This document shows, in pieces, positions 20,280 to 29,434 of a DNA stretch of 64,000 bases. The DNA comes from Gillisia sp. Hel_I_86 (GTDB lineage Bacteria > Bacteroidota > Bacteroidia > Flavobacteriales > Flavobacteriaceae), in the NCBI RefSeq assembly GCF_007827275.1, contig NZ_VISE01000001.1:3348001-3412000 (forward strand), in the 5' to 3' direction. A model generated the notes under the pieces. That model was not told the origin of the DNA and made no database searches. It saw only the letters and a list, made by a program, of their open reading frames with translations. Made by a program: the position numbers and the translations under genes. Each line of letters starts with the position of its first letter. Position 1 is the stretch's first letter.

Positions 20280-20433
20280 TGTGATAGCTATTAAAACTGT
20301 AACTTTTTATTAGTCTCCAGATGAAACAGCTACACAAAATAAAAAGGCGGTTTATCAGAACTTTTATAATATTGTTGTGAGGGTAGACTATTCAGAATAG
20401 ATAATTAATAGCATAATTTTTAATAAAATAAAT

Positions 20434-20745
20434 ATGATTAAAGTAAGCGTAATGTATCCTAATGGACCAAAGACAAAATTCGATTCAGAATATTATAAAA
20501 AATCCCATTTACCAATGATCGCCGAAGCCTTAGGGGATGCACTAAAAGGTATTGAGTTCAACATAGGTATTGGTGGGAGAAAACCGGGGGAACTTGCTCC
20601 ATATGTAGCAGTCGCCCATTTAACATTTGATTCTATAGAATCATTTCAATCGTCTTTTGGACCTCATGCTGAAAAATTTTCGGCAGATGTTCCTAATTAT
20701 ACGAATGTTGAAGCAGAGCTTCAAATTAGTGAGATTGTAAGGTGA
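20434..20745 (+). CDS. EthD-family protein
   Basis: A 103-residue dimeric alpha-beta-barrel-type protein. The opening V-S-V-M-Y-P-N-G followed by F-D-x-E-Y-Y-K-K-S-H-L-P-M is the family signature, with the H-x-P segment near residue 27. EthD was first found with ether-degrading P450s; most members lack a known reaction. It is followed after 36 bases by a FrnE-like oxidoreductase on the same strand. Confidence 0.82.
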   Translation: MIKVSVMYPNGPKTKFDSEYYKKSHLPMIAEALGDALKGIEFNIGIGGRKPGELAPYVAVAHLTFDSIESFQSSFGPHAEKFSADVPNYTNVEAELQISEIVR

Positions 20746-20781
20746 TTTTGATTCCGAAGAAAATAAAATTAAAAGATTAAT

Positions 20782-21435
20782 ATGAAAGATAAAATCAAAA
20801 TAGATATAGTATCAGATGTGGTTTGCCCTTGGTGCACCATTGGCTACAAACGTTTGGAAAAAGCCATTTCTGAAATGGGAATTCAAGATAAAGTGGAAAT
20901 CGAGTGGCATCCCTTTGAACTTAATCCAAACATGCCGGAGGAAGGGGAGAATGTGCAAGAGCATATTGCAAATAAGTATGGCGCTAGTCTAGAAGATCAA
21001 AAACGATCCCAAGAGCATATGAAGAAAGTTGGAGCTGAATTAGGCTTTGAATTTGACTATTTCGACGATATGAGAATGGTAAACACAAGAGATGCCCATG
21101 TTTTGCTGGAATATGCCAAGGAAAATGGCAAACAAACAGATTTACAAACGCGCCTAGCAGAATTCTTCTTTAGTGAGCGAAAAGATGTTTCCGATAAAGA
21201 AATTCTAAAGCTTGCCTTGCAAGAGGTTGGTCTAAATGTAGATGGGGCGATGGCACGATTAGAAAGTGATGATGCAAGAAATCAGGTTCAATCTAAAGAA
21301 GCGTATTGGAAAAGTTTAGGAGTAACCTCGGTACCCACAATAGTTTTTAATCAAAAAAGTGCGGTTACCGGAGCACAGCCAGTTACTGTCTTTAAAGAGG
21401 TATTGACTGAATTGTTACAGGAAAACATGGGATAA
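20782..21435 (+). CDS. FrnE-like DsbA-family oxidoreductase
   Basis: A 217-residue cytoplasmic thioredoxin-fold protein with C-P-W-C at residues 15-18 (context D-V-V-C-P-W-C-T-I-G) and cis-proline loop S-V-P-T near residue 190. The E-W-H-P-F-E-L-N-P segment is typical of the FrnE branch, implicated in thiol-disulfide exchange and oxidative stress. It ends the EthD-FrnE pair, and a 13-bp hairpin follows at 21520. Confidence 0.85.
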   Translation: MKDKIKIDIVSDVVCPWCTIGYKRLEKAISEMGIQDKVEIEWHPFELNPNMPEEGENVQEHIANKYGASLEDQKRSQEHMKKVGAELGFEFDYFDDMRMVNTRDAHVLLEYAKENGKQTDLQTRLAEFFFSERKDVSDKEILKLALQEVGLNVDGAMARLESDDARNQVQSKEAYWKSLGVTSVPTIVFNQKSAVTGAQPVTVFKEVLTELLQENMG

Positions 21436-21519
21436 TTATAAGCACTAATTCAATAATTATTTTCTTTTTTCAGTAAAAAATATCTTCATAATTTTTAGCT
21501 AATTATAGGTTGATTTAGA

Positions 21520-21562
21520 CAGATTCAGTGCCGTATTTATATTTGAAATGGCGCTGAATCTG
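21520..21562 (+). terminator. Probable terminator of the EthD-FrnE unit
   Basis: CAGATTCAGTGCC pairs with GGCGCTGAATCTG over 13 bp with one G-T wobble and a 17-base AT-rich loop, followed by TTTTG. Confidence 0.5.
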
Positions 21563-21631
21563 TTTTGTTATATTAGGAGCTACGCTGAAAACTTAAAAAT
21601 GCCAAGCACTTATTCTGAATTTTTAAATACT

Positions 21632-21639
21632 TAAATTTG
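21632..21639 (+). promoter_or_regulatory. -7 box of the FAD-dependent oxidoreductase gene
   Basis: TAAATTTG matches TAnnTTTG and lies 16 bases before ATG 21656. No TTG was found at the expected -33 spacing. Confidence 0.45.
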
Positions 21640-21655
21640 CGGCATATTTAAATCC

Positions 21656-23218
21656 ATGAAATACGAGTATCATTTACGGGTAAGCCCGGAAGCAGCGGCC
21701 AAACCAGAACTCTTATTAAGAGAAGTGTCCAAAAACTCCGGAATATCTACTAAAAAGATCAAACATGTTGAAATACTAAAAAGATCTATAGATGCAAGAC
21801 AGCAATCGGTGAAGATCAATTTAAAAGTGGAGGTGTATGTAAATGAGGATAAAAAAGAAAACCCTTTTGAGCTTCCCCAATATCCCAATGTAAAAGATCA
21901 AGAAGAAGTATTTATAATTGGCGCTGGACCCGCAGGGCTTTTTGCTGCACTCCGCTGTATAGAATTAGGTAAAAAACCTATAATTATTGAGAGGGGAAAG
22001 GATGTTCGCAGTAGGAGAAGAGACCTAAAGGCATTAAATATAGAGCATATTGTCAATGAAGATTCCAACTATTGTTTTGGAGAAGGTGGTGCCGGAACCT
22101 ATAGTGATGGTAAATTATATACCCGATCTAAAAAAAGGGGGGATGTAAATAGGATTCTTAAGCTCCTAGTTGCTTTCGGGGCTACCAAGGAAATCTTGGT
22201 AGATGCGCATCCACATATCGGGACAAATAAACTACCTGCAATTATCGCTGGTATGCGGGAAAAGATCATCGAGATGGGCGGGGAAGTGCTTTTCGAAACA
22301 AGAGTAACCGATATTATTATTGAAAATAATTCGATAAAGGGAATTAAAACCTTTAAAGGGGAACATTTTAATACCAAAAATGTCATTTTAGCCACAGGGC
22401 ATTCTGCGAGGGACATTTTTGAATTGTTATTTCAAAAAGGAATTAAAATCGAAGCAAAGCCGTTTGCTTTGGGAGTACGAATTGAACATCCACAGCAATT
22501 AATAGATAAAATTCAATATAAATGTGACGATAGAGGAGAATTTCTACCTCCTTCCCCATACAGTATTGTGAAGCAAATAGGGGGAAGAGGAATGTACTCT
22601 TTTTGTATGTGCCCCGGTGGGGTTATTGCACCATGTGCCACAAGTCCCGGGGAAGTGGTTACCAATGGTTGGTCCCCAAGTAAGCGGGATCAAGCTACTG
22701 CAAATTCTGGAATTGTTGTAGAATTAAGATTAAGTGATTTTAAGCAATTTGGAGGTTCTCCACTGGCCGCAATGGAGTTTCAAAAAAGTATAGAGCAAAC
22801 TGCTTGGTTGCATGGTGGTGAAACACAACGTGTTCCTGCACAAAAAATGGTGGATTTTGTAGAAGGTAGAATTTCATCAAATTTACCGGAAACTTCTTAT
22901 AAACCTGGAATTACTTCCGCAGATCTAAAAAATGTTTTCCCTGAATTCATTCATTCCACCCTTCAACAGGGTTTTAAAGAATTTGGAAAGACGATGCGGG
23001 GGTATTATACCAATGAGGCCATAATACATGCCCCAGAATCACGAACATCTTCTCCTGTAAGAATTCCAAGGGACCCAAAAACCTTGGAACATATACAGAT
23101 TAAAGGTTTATTTCCCTGTGGTGAAGGAGCAGGATTTGCCGGGGGCATAATTTCCGCTGCCATAGATGGCGAAAAATGTGCAGAAAGCTGTATTGCCTTA
23201 ATGAGTTCTTCCAGCTAA
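21656..23218 (+). CDS. FAD-dependent oxidoreductase (COG2509-like)
   Basis: The 520-residue protein has an N-terminal domain of about 80 residues, then a Rossmann FAD-binding motif I-I-G-A-G-P-A-G-L-F-A near residue 87 and I-I-E-R-G-K-D closing the second strand. G-G-A-G-T-Y-S-D-G-K-L lies in the middle, and G-E-G-A-G-F-A-G-G-I contacts the flavin near the C-terminus. Homologues are annotated as uncharacterised FAD-dependent dehydrogenases; the substrate is unknown. It is monocistronic as far as can be seen. Confidence 0.85.
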   Translation: MKYEYHLRVSPEAAAKPELLLREVSKNSGISTKKIKHVEILKRSIDARQQSVKINLKVEVYVNEDKKENPFELPQYPNVKDQEEVFIIGAGPAGLFAALRCIELGKKPIIIERGKDVRSRRRDLKALNIEHIVNEDSNYCFGEGGAGTYSDGKLYTRSKKRGDVNRILKLLVAFGATKEILVDAHPHIGTNKLPAIIAGMREKIIEMGGEVLFETRVTDIIIENNSIKGIKTFKGEHFNTKNVILATGHSARDIFELLFQKGIKIEAKPFALGVRIEHPQQLIDKIQYKCDDRGEFLPPSPYSIVKQIGGRGMYSFCMCPGGVIAPCATSPGEVVTNGWSPSKRDQATANSGIVVELRLSDFKQFGGSPLAAMEFQKSIEQTAWLHGGETQRVPAQKMVDFVEGRISSNLPETSYKPGITSADLKNVFPEFIHSTLQQGFKEFGKTMRGYYTNEAIIHAPESRTSSPVRIPRDPKTLEHIQIKGLFPCGEGAGFAGGIISAAIDGEKCAESCIALMSSSS

Positions 23219-23328
23219 CACCCCTTCCAAAGGTTAAAAATTATATAATTATGACTATTATTTTAAGGCTATTTTTCACTTTTGCCTAGCTTCAAAAATT
23301 ATAAATTTCAAGTAAAAAATAAAGCATT

Positions 23329-24849
23329 ATGGCAATTATAGGTTCAATTATCAAGGGTTTAATAGATTTAAGGGATAAAATAGTTTCTGAACCAAATGCC
23401 GACGAAGCCCAACTAGATGTGTTGAAAGGTTTATTGAACAAAGCAAAGGATACTGCTTTTGGGAAGCATTACAAATTCGAAGAAATTTTAGAATCAGAAG
23501 ATATTCGTGCTGTCTATGCGGCGCAAATTCCGAATTTTGACTATAATAAAATAAATAAAGAATGGTGGTCTAAAATGCGCGATGGGGAGACCGATGTGGT
23601 TTGGCCGGGGAAACCACCCTATTTTGCTTTAAGTTCTGGGACAACTGGTAAGACAAGCAAGCGTATTCCGGTTTCGGAGGACATGGTGGAAGCCATAAGA
23701 ACTTCTGGAATAAAACAAGTGGGAGCTTTAACTAATTTTAACCTTCCCACAGATTTTTTTGAAAAGGAGATCATGATGTTGGGGAGTTCCACAGATCTGC
23801 AAAAGGAAGGGGATCATGAAGAAGGTGAGATAAGTGGGATCTCTGCTGCTAATATCCCGTTCTGGTTTAAAGGTTACTATAAACCTGGAGAAGACATAGC
23901 GAAAATTGAAGACTGGGATGAACGTGTGGAAATGATTGCGAAAAATGCCAAAACATGGGATATTGGAGCGATCTCGGGTATTCCTTCTTGGATTGAATTG
24001 ATGTTCAAAAAAGTGATAGAAACCCATAACCTTGACAACATCCACGATATTTGGCCTAATTTTCAAGTATACACTTCTGGTGGCGTAGCCTTTGAGCCCT
24101 ATGAAAAAAGCTTCAATGCATTGTTGGCCCATCCAGTTACTGTAATAGACACCTATTTGGCTTCAGAAGGATTTATGGCATATCAACAACGTCCAGAAAC
24201 CCATTCAATGAAGTTGGTGTTGGATAATGGGATCTATTTTGAATTTGTCCCTTTTAAGGCTGAATATGTAAAAGAGGATGGTTCTATAACAGATAACGCA
24301 CCTGTAGTTCAGTTAAAAGATGTAGAAGAGGAAGTGGATTATATCCTGCTTATTAGTACTGTTTCTGGTGCTTGGAGATATTTAATTGGCGATACCATTA
24401 AATTTACTGATGTTGGTAGGCATGAAATCAAGATTACAGGAAGAACAAAATTTTTCTTGAATGTTGTTGGTTCACAATTATCTGTCAATAAAATGAACGA
24501 TGCGATCCGAGAACTGGAAAAGAAATACGATATAGAAATCCCGGAATTTACATTGGCAGCAGTTCGAATTGATGGAGAATTTCATCATTCTTGGTATTTG
24601 GGAACAGAGGCAAAACTAAATAATGATGAGCTGGCCGAAGCCTTGGACAGCTCTCTTAAAAATGCCAATAAAAATTATAAAGTAGCTAGATCTAAGGCCT
24701 TAAAAGGGGTGAAGGTGACTACCATCCCTCCAAATCATTTCTACGAATGGAACGCCCTTAATAAAAAGAAGGGTGGACAAGTAAAAATGGAACGGGTAAT
24801 GAACGAAGAGAAGTTTGGACAGTGGGAAGAATTTATTGGAGGTTTATAA
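23329..24849 (+). CDS. GH3-family (acyl-adenylate/amide synthetase-like) protein
   Basis: A 506-residue protein of the ANL adenylating superfamily, GH3 branch. Motif 1 is S-S-G-T-T-G-K-T-S-K-R near residue 104, the second nucleotide region is Y-L-A-S-E-G near residue 276, and the third is Y-L-I-G-D-T near residue 350. Plant GH3 enzymes conjugate amino acids to hormones; bacterial members are largely uncharacterised. Length fits. The nearest neighbours are not functionally linked. Confidence 0.85.
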   Translation: MAIIGSIIKGLIDLRDKIVSEPNADEAQLDVLKGLLNKAKDTAFGKHYKFEEILESEDIRAVYAAQIPNFDYNKINKEWWSKMRDGETDVVWPGKPPYFALSSGTTGKTSKRIPVSEDMVEAIRTSGIKQVGALTNFNLPTDFFEKEIMMLGSSTDLQKEGDHEEGEISGISAANIPFWFKGYYKPGEDIAKIEDWDERVEMIAKNAKTWDIGAISGIPSWIELMFKKVIETHNLDNIHDIWPNFQVYTSGGVAFEPYEKSFNALLAHPVTVIDTYLASEGFMAYQQRPETHSMKLVLDNGIYFEFVPFKAEYVKEDGSITDNAPVVQLKDVEEEVDYILLISTVSGAWRYLIGDTIKFTDVGRHEIKITGRTKFFLNVVGSQLSVNKMNDAIRELEKKYDIEIPEFTLAAVRIDGEFHHSWYLGTEAKLNNDELAEALDSSLKNANKNYKVARSKALKGVKVTTIPPNHFYEWNALNKKKGGQVKMERVMNEEKFGQWEEFIGGL

Positions 24850-24861
24850 ATTAAGAACCTG

Positions 24862-25515
24862 CTATTCCTTTAATTCATCTACTAGCAAGAGAATCTCTTC
24901 GGGCGATAAATACAACTTTCTAATGCGATCCTTGTAAACGGTAGAAAGATGCGCGTGGTTTAGGATGAAATCTTTGGTAGCAAGGATGTAATTTCCCATT
25001 CCATGGCTTACCGCAAAGGTATCGGCAGCTCTTTCAGCCACTTTAATGAACTTATGGGAAGTAAGGTAGCCTATGCCGAATTGGATAAGGTTAAAACCGC
25101 TGCGTTCCTGATAATCCATGATATGTCCCAGTTCGTGACCTATCCAACCTATAAGAACATCTGAAGGCACTTCTGAAATAGCGAATGATTCATTTTCAAT
25201 ATGAAAATTTTCGCTTATCATAACAAAATAAGATCTATTTTTTTTGTTTTTGAAAATTCCAGAAAACTTGGGCTGTGCCTGCATAAAAGACTTTTTTATC
25301 TTTTCTTTGAACCTGAATTCAATTGGAGTATCTTTTAATTCTGGATAGTGAGAAAGTGCCACATGTACTTCGTCGGCAATGGATTTAGGAATGATCTTAT
25401 TGGTAATTTCAAAAGTATTTAGATCTTTCATAGTTAGAGCGGAGAAGCTATAGGCATTGGGTTGCAAGAAAGTTAAGAATACAATACCAATGAATTTAGC
25501 TTTAAAATTGAACAA
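24862..25515 (-). CDS. Putative exported zinc metalloprotease (HELGH)
   Basis: A 217-residue protein with an N-terminal hydrophobic segment (signal peptide or anchor, residues 5-25). The catalytic motif H-E-L-G-H at about residue 126 is followed by I-M-D-Y, and a downstream glutamate in A-E-R-A-A-D-T-F-A is a plausible third zinc ligand in a gluzincin-type arrangement. No closer family was recognised. It is convergent with the GH3 gene. Confidence 0.65.
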   Translation of the reverse strand: MFNFKAKFIGIVFLTFLQPNAYSFSALTMKDLNTFEITNKIIPKSIADEVHVALSHYPELKDTPIEFRFKEKIKKSFMQAQPKFSGIFKNKKNRSYFVMISENFHIENESFAISEVPSDVLIGWIGHELGHIMDYQERSGFNLIQFGIGYLTSHKFIKVAERAADTFAVSHGMGNYILATKDFILNHAHLSTVYKDRIRKLYLSPEEILLLVDELKE

Positions 25516-25591
25516 AGTATTTTATAAATTTAAGTGGTTTAAAGATAATGTTCTAAAATCGTTCCAAAAATAATTTTAGAAAAGTTTAAAA

Positions 25592-25624
25592 TATAAAAAA
25601 GCTTCGCACATTGTGCGAAGCTTT
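25592..25624 (-). terminator. Strong terminator of the cold-shock gene
   Basis: A perfect 12-bp stem AAAGCTTCGCAC / GTGCGAAGCTTT with a 3-base loop, followed on the minus strand by TTTTTTATA. Confidence 0.9.
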
Positions 25625-25660
25625 AAAATTGTCATAAGTATAGTATACTATAAACGAAGC

Positions 25661-25852
25661 CTAAGCTTGTTTTACATTTACTGCATTTAATCCTTTTCTT
25701 CCTTCTTCTAGATCAAACGTAACTTCGTCGTTTTCTCTAATTTCATCAACAAGACCATTTGCATGTACAAAATATTCTTTGTTTGACTCTTCGTCTGTGA
25801 TAAATCCAAATCCTTTAGTGTCGTTAAAGAATTTTACGGTACCTCTATTCAT
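25661..25852 (-). CDS. Cold-shock domain protein (CspA family)
   Basis: A 63-residue single-stranded nucleic-acid-binding OB-fold. RNP1 is K-G-F-G-F-I at residues 13-18 and RNP2 is Y-F-V-H-A, both intact. The start is taken as ATG 25852 (M-N-R-G-T-V-K-F-F), the normal family N-terminus; an in-frame upstream codon would add eight unsupported residues. A -7 box lies 22 bases upstream and a strong terminator downstream, so it is monocistronic. Confidence 0.95.
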   Translation of the reverse strand: MNRGTVKFFNDTKGFGFITDEESNKEYFVHANGLVDEIRENDEVTFDLEEGRKGLNAVNVKQA

Positions 25853-25873
25853 TATATATAAATTTAATTTGTG

Positions 25874-25881
25874 CAAATATA
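25874..25881 (-). promoter_or_regulatory. -7 box of the cold-shock gene
   Basis: The minus strand reads TATATTTG, a full TAnnTTTG match, 21 bases before the ATG. The implied leader is short, unlike the long thermosensing leader of E. coli cspA. Confidence 0.6.
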
Positions 25882-26332
25882 GGATTATTTTTAGACTATT
25901 TACGTTTTAACAGGTTTTTTTAATAAAATTTAATTTTAATGGGGTTTGTGCAATGATATACCTGTCTTTTATCGTGCCCTGAATTGTGAAGCATAAGAAT
26001 GTTTCAAGATTTTTTGCCGACATGTTGAAATGCTGCATTAAGTTACTTTGATGGGTTTTTTGAAAATATTAATTTTCTGCATTAGGTAATTTTTTATTAC
26101 AGGTTTAAGTAAAACGAAAAACTGAAAATAGCCAATAAGAGTTGTAAATGCCATAAAATGGGCATCAGAAAAAATTGCCTGAATTGAACTATTCCTATTT
26201 TATTAAATAATTACAGGCAATTATTAATTAGGGTTTAATTCTTGTTAAACTATACTAAAACAACAGGGTTTTTTAACTCCATACTGCGAAATTTGTTTCG
26301 TAATTCTAATGAACCCCATATATCCAAAACCA
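25882..26332. other. Intergenic region between divergent csp and L,D-transpeptidase genes
   Basis: About 450 AT-rich bases with scattered short inverted repeats. No ORF, repeat family member or clear promoter for the rightward gene was recognised. Confidence 0.5.
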
Positions 26333-27298
26333 ATGAACCCCCAATTTAACAGCACATTTTTATTTTTTATATCCTTACTGTCTATTATGTTTTTTGCAGG
26401 TTCGTGTACCAACAAATCTGGTAAAAGCCTTGATAAGGATATTAAAAAAAATGCTGAAATAGATAGTACAATAGCGCTTCCCAAAGAAAAGTTGGAGCCA
26501 CCTTTGGTTATAAATTATAAAATAGATTCGTTAAAAACTTCGGTAGAATTGGATAGTTTTAAGAATAGATATTCTGAGGCTCATCTAAAAGTAATTTATG
26601 CGCTTAACAGGATTGAGGCAAGGAAAGTTGGAAAAGGAAAAAACCTTATTGTTCCAGATACCTTGTTCGAAGATATTTTTAATTATTCGCCTTTTCCAAA
26701 AAACCTTGAGTTAATTTGTGATATACCGAAAACGGTTTTAATCTCTCAACGTATACAGGGGTTTGCACTATATGAAAATGGAGCGCTTGTAAAATGGGGA
26801 CCTGTGAGTTCTGGCAAACAATCTACTCCAACCCCAAATGGATTACATTATGGAAATTATAAAGCAAAGAGAAAAATAAGCACCGTTAATAAGGAGTGGA
26901 TATTGCCGTATTATTTTAATTTTATGAATTTCGAAGGGGTGGGAGTGCATCAATACGCGTTGCCGGGATATCCTGCTAGCCATGCCTGTGTTAGGTTGTA
27001 TATGGATGATGCCAATTATATTTACGATTGGGCCGATCAGTGGGAATTGACTTCGAATGGTAGAGATATTATTAAAAAGGGAACTCCGTTTATGGTATTT
27101 GGCACATACGATTATAAGAGTGAAGTTCCATGGCTACAATTGGCTATAGACAGGCTAAACAATAACCTGATAGACGAAGAGATGAATACACTAAAAGATT
27201 ACGTGGCTAAATACAACGAATATATAAAATCTATTAAACCTAATGATTTGGAAAAAGATTTGTCTTTAGAGGAAGGAACAATAGTTACTTATAATTAA
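26333..27298 (+). CDS. L,D-transpeptidase (YkuD) lipoprotein
   Basis: A protein of about 321 residues with a lipoprotein signal peptide (F-F-A-G-S-C). The YkuD catalytic region is at about residues 140-235: the histidine in G-V-H-Q-Y-A-L-P-G and the cysteine in S-H-A-C-V-R-L. The usual motif is S-H-G-C-V-R, so the residue before the nucleophile is Ala instead of Gly. The enzyme would form 3-3 peptidoglycan cross-links or attach proteins. An in-frame ATG at 26309 would lengthen the n-region by eight residues; 26333 gives a better signal peptide. Confidence 0.85.
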   Translation: MNPQFNSTFLFFISLLSIMFFAGSCTNKSGKSLDKDIKKNAEIDSTIALPKEKLEPPLVINYKIDSLKTSVELDSFKNRYSEAHLKVIYALNRIEARKVGKGKNLIVPDTLFEDIFNYSPFPKNLELICDIPKTVLISQRIQGFALYENGALVKWGPVSSGKQSTPTPNGLHYGNYKAKRKISTVNKEWILPYYFNFMNFEGVGVHQYALPGYPASHACVRLYMDDANYIYDWADQWELTSNGRDIIKKGTPFMVFGTYDYKSEVPWLQLAIDRLNNNLIDEEMNTLKDYVAKYNEYIKSIKPNDLEKDLSLEEGTIVTYN

Positions 27299-27314
27299 GG
27301 AACTATTTTAATAT

Positions 27315-28109
27315 CTAAGTTTTAAGAAGCCCTAATTCTTCAATAGTTCGAAGCACCCCATTTTCATTGTTATCGAAGCTAGTTACAAACTTACTGGCAT
27401 TTTTAATTTCGGGGTGTGCATTTTTCATGGCATAACTAAACGTCGCATTCTGCATCATTTCCAGATCATTTAAATAATCTCCAAAGACCAAGGTTTCTGC
27501 GGGAGTAATATTCAATTCTTGCTGTATCCCTTTAATAGCATTGCCTTTGTTTGCTGAAAGGGAAGTAATGTCTATAAACACACTTGCCGCAATGGCTATT
27601 TTAAAATCATTTTTATAATCTTGGAAATGCGGAAATGTATTTTCTTCTACACCATTAAAATTGCAAAGCGTTACTTTCAAAATGGTATCATCTACCTTGG
27701 CAAGATCTTCTACAATTTCTAAACGCTGGTAATATTTATTGATCTCTTTAAAAAAATCTTCGTCTTCAGTTTCTATATAAGCTGAGTTTTTGCCACAAAG
27801 TACCAAATTGGTATCGTCAAGGTTCCTGCCAATTTCAATGAATTTATTTGCATCTTCTCTTCGTAAGGGATTCAAATAGATCTCTTTTCCTTTATAAACA
27901 ACGTAAGTACCATTTTCAGCAAAAAAAAGCATACGGTCCTTAATTCTTTCAAATTTACTTTCCAGATTATAAAATTGCCTTCCACTGGCTACAGAGAACA
28001 TAATTCCCTTGTTGGTTAGTTCCTTTTCAATATCCCAAAAATCTGGATGTATTTGATGCTCATCGTTGAGCAAAGTCCCATCCATATCAGTAACAATCAA
28101 TTTTATCAT
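27315..28109 (-). CDS. Cof-type HAD-IIB phosphatase
   Basis: A 264-residue haloacid-dehalogenase hydrolase. Motif I is D-M-D-G-T-L-L at residues 8-14 with the nucleophilic Asp, motif II is S-V-A-S-G-R, and motif III/IV is G-D-Y-L-N-D-L near residue 213. The Cof-type cap lies between. Substrates are usually sugar phosphates or cofactor phosphates; none can be assigned here. Confidence 0.9.
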   Translation of the reverse strand: MIKLIVTDMDGTLLNDEHQIHPDFWDIEKELTNKGIMFSVASGRQFYNLESKFERIKDRMLFFAENGTYVVYKGKEIYLNPLRREDANKFIEIGRNLDDTNLVLCGKNSAYIETEDEDFFKEINKYYQRLEIVEDLAKVDDTILKVTLCNFNGVEENTFPHFQDYKNDFKIAIAASVFIDITSLSANKGNAIKGIQQELNITPAETLVFGDYLNDLEMMQNATFSYAMKNAHPEIKNASKFVTSFDNNENGVLRTIEELGLLKT

Positions 28110-28197
28110 AGTTGGTTTTAAAAAACTTCAAATATAGTTTTTATACTGGTGATTAAAGCTAAGATAAGATCAATTCTAACTCTTTAGGGATAGACAA

Positions 28198-28554
28198 CTA
28201 AAATAAAACTGCATCTACTATAGTGCCTACTACTGCTAGAATAATTGCTAACCAAAGGGAAGCAAGGAACCCTACTGTTTTAAAATCTTTGCTTAATTGA
28301 TCTGCAAGTTCAATAATAATAGCGTACGCAATTACCCTGGTAATAAATCCTAATCCTAAAAAATAGAATATACCAAGGGTTGCGATATTTAATATGGAAG
28401 TTAGCAACCAGCTTAAAAGAAAACTTAATACTCCTATAATCAATGCGACGATCAATGCCGATTTAAAACCTTTTAACTCCACCTTGCTCATAAATCTTGC
28501 GGCAAGCAACAATACACCGGCATCTATAATTATATGTAATAACCATTGCAACAT
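28198..28554 (-). CDS. Small four-helix membrane protein (holin IV-like family)
   Basis: A 118-residue, strongly hydrophobic protein with about four predicted transmembrane segments. Composition and layout fit the phage-holin-family IV/YvlD-like membrane proteins common in chromosomes. No phage genes are nearby, so a lytic role is unlikely. Function unknown. Confidence 0.65.
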   Translation of the reverse strand: MLQWLLHIIIDAGVLLLAARFMSKVELKGFKSALIVALIIGVLSFLLSWLLTSILNIATLGIFYFLGLGFITRVIAYAIIIELADQLSKDFKTVGFLASLWLAIILAVVGTIVDAVLF

Positions 28555-28615
28555 ATTCGAAGATTTAAATTATGGATTAAAATCTATAGCAATAATAACA
28601 AAAAATTAGAAGGAT

Positions 28616-29260
28616 CTAATAGCGGTTTACAGGATTTTCTTCACCCATGTTTTTAGGTGTTTGTTTAGTTAGAATTTCCAAAACTGCTTTAAGGTTGGCG
28701 AGCTTTTCGCGTCGTATCAAACTTTTATCTGTATCATAATGGTTCTCCTTGGCAGGAAATCCAATATAATTCAAGCCCAAGCTTTCCGCAATGAAAAGCG
28801 CCCTTGGAAGATGGAATTTTTGGGTAACAACAATAGCATTTGGAATCTTATAAATAAGGTCCGATCTATACATACTGTCATAGGTGTCCAAGCCTGCAGG
28901 GTCTGTAAATATCAAATTCTCTGGCACTTCTCTCTCCAATAGGTAATTCTTCATGGCACTTACTTCATCGTAATCATTTCGCCTATTGTCACCACTTAAA
29001 AGAAACTGCCTTCCCCTACCTGCCCTGTAAATCTCTAGTGCGGTATCTACACGATCCTTTAATATTGGAGATAATTGTCCATTGGAATGCACACTGGCTC
29101 CAAGAACAATGATGGTATTGGAAACAGGCAGGTCAGAGATATTGGAATAAATTTCATCTGATGTTGTTTTAACAACATACGTGCTAAGCCCCCAAATAAA
29201 AGCAATACCACCTCCCAGTACAATTAAAAAATAAATTAAAAATTTCTTAAACCTATCCAT
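28616..29260 (-). CDS. SanA/YdcF-family DUF218 membrane protein
   Basis: A 214-residue protein with one N-terminal transmembrane helix (residues 8-28) and a DUF218 domain: I-I-V-L-G-A-S near residue 50, L-S-G-D-N near residue 93, and T-Q-K-F-H-L-P-R-A near residue 145. E. coli SanA affects envelope permeability to vancomycin; the reaction is unknown. A -33/-7 pair could not be identified. Confidence 0.85.
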   Translation of the reverse strand: MDRFKKFLIYFLIVLGGGIAFIWGLSTYVVKTTSDEIYSNISDLPVSNTIIVLGASVHSNGQLSPILKDRVDTALEIYRAGRGRQFLLSGDNRRNDYDEVSAMKNYLLEREVPENLIFTDPAGLDTYDSMYRSDLIYKIPNAIVVTQKFHLPRALFIAESLGLNYIGFPAKENHYDTDKSLIRREKLANLKAVLEILTKQTPKNMGEENPVNRY

Positions 29261-29403
29261 CTATTTCGTGTGTAGCATTTGATGATAACCAGTAGTATGT
29301 AAAAGTAGTATTTTTAACTTAGTTAGAATTGCTTTCTACCACGCATCTTTTTAAAGAAAATGAATTACAAGTGGAGTTGTTTTCTCTTGCAAATACTTAT
29401 GCC

Positions 29404-29411
29404 TAAATTTG
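29404..29411 (+). promoter_or_regulatory. -7 box of the nitroreductase gene
   Basis: TAAATTTG matches TAnnTTTG and lies 23 bases before ATG 29435. It lies downstream of the first in-frame ATG (29360), supporting the shorter protein. Confidence 0.55.
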
Positions 29412-29434
29412 TATTCTTAATAGTTGAACAAGAA

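Noticed and set aside
28198-28554. Phage holin pointing to a prophage
   Set aside because: No phage structural or lysis genes nearby; this membrane family is common as a chromosomal gene.
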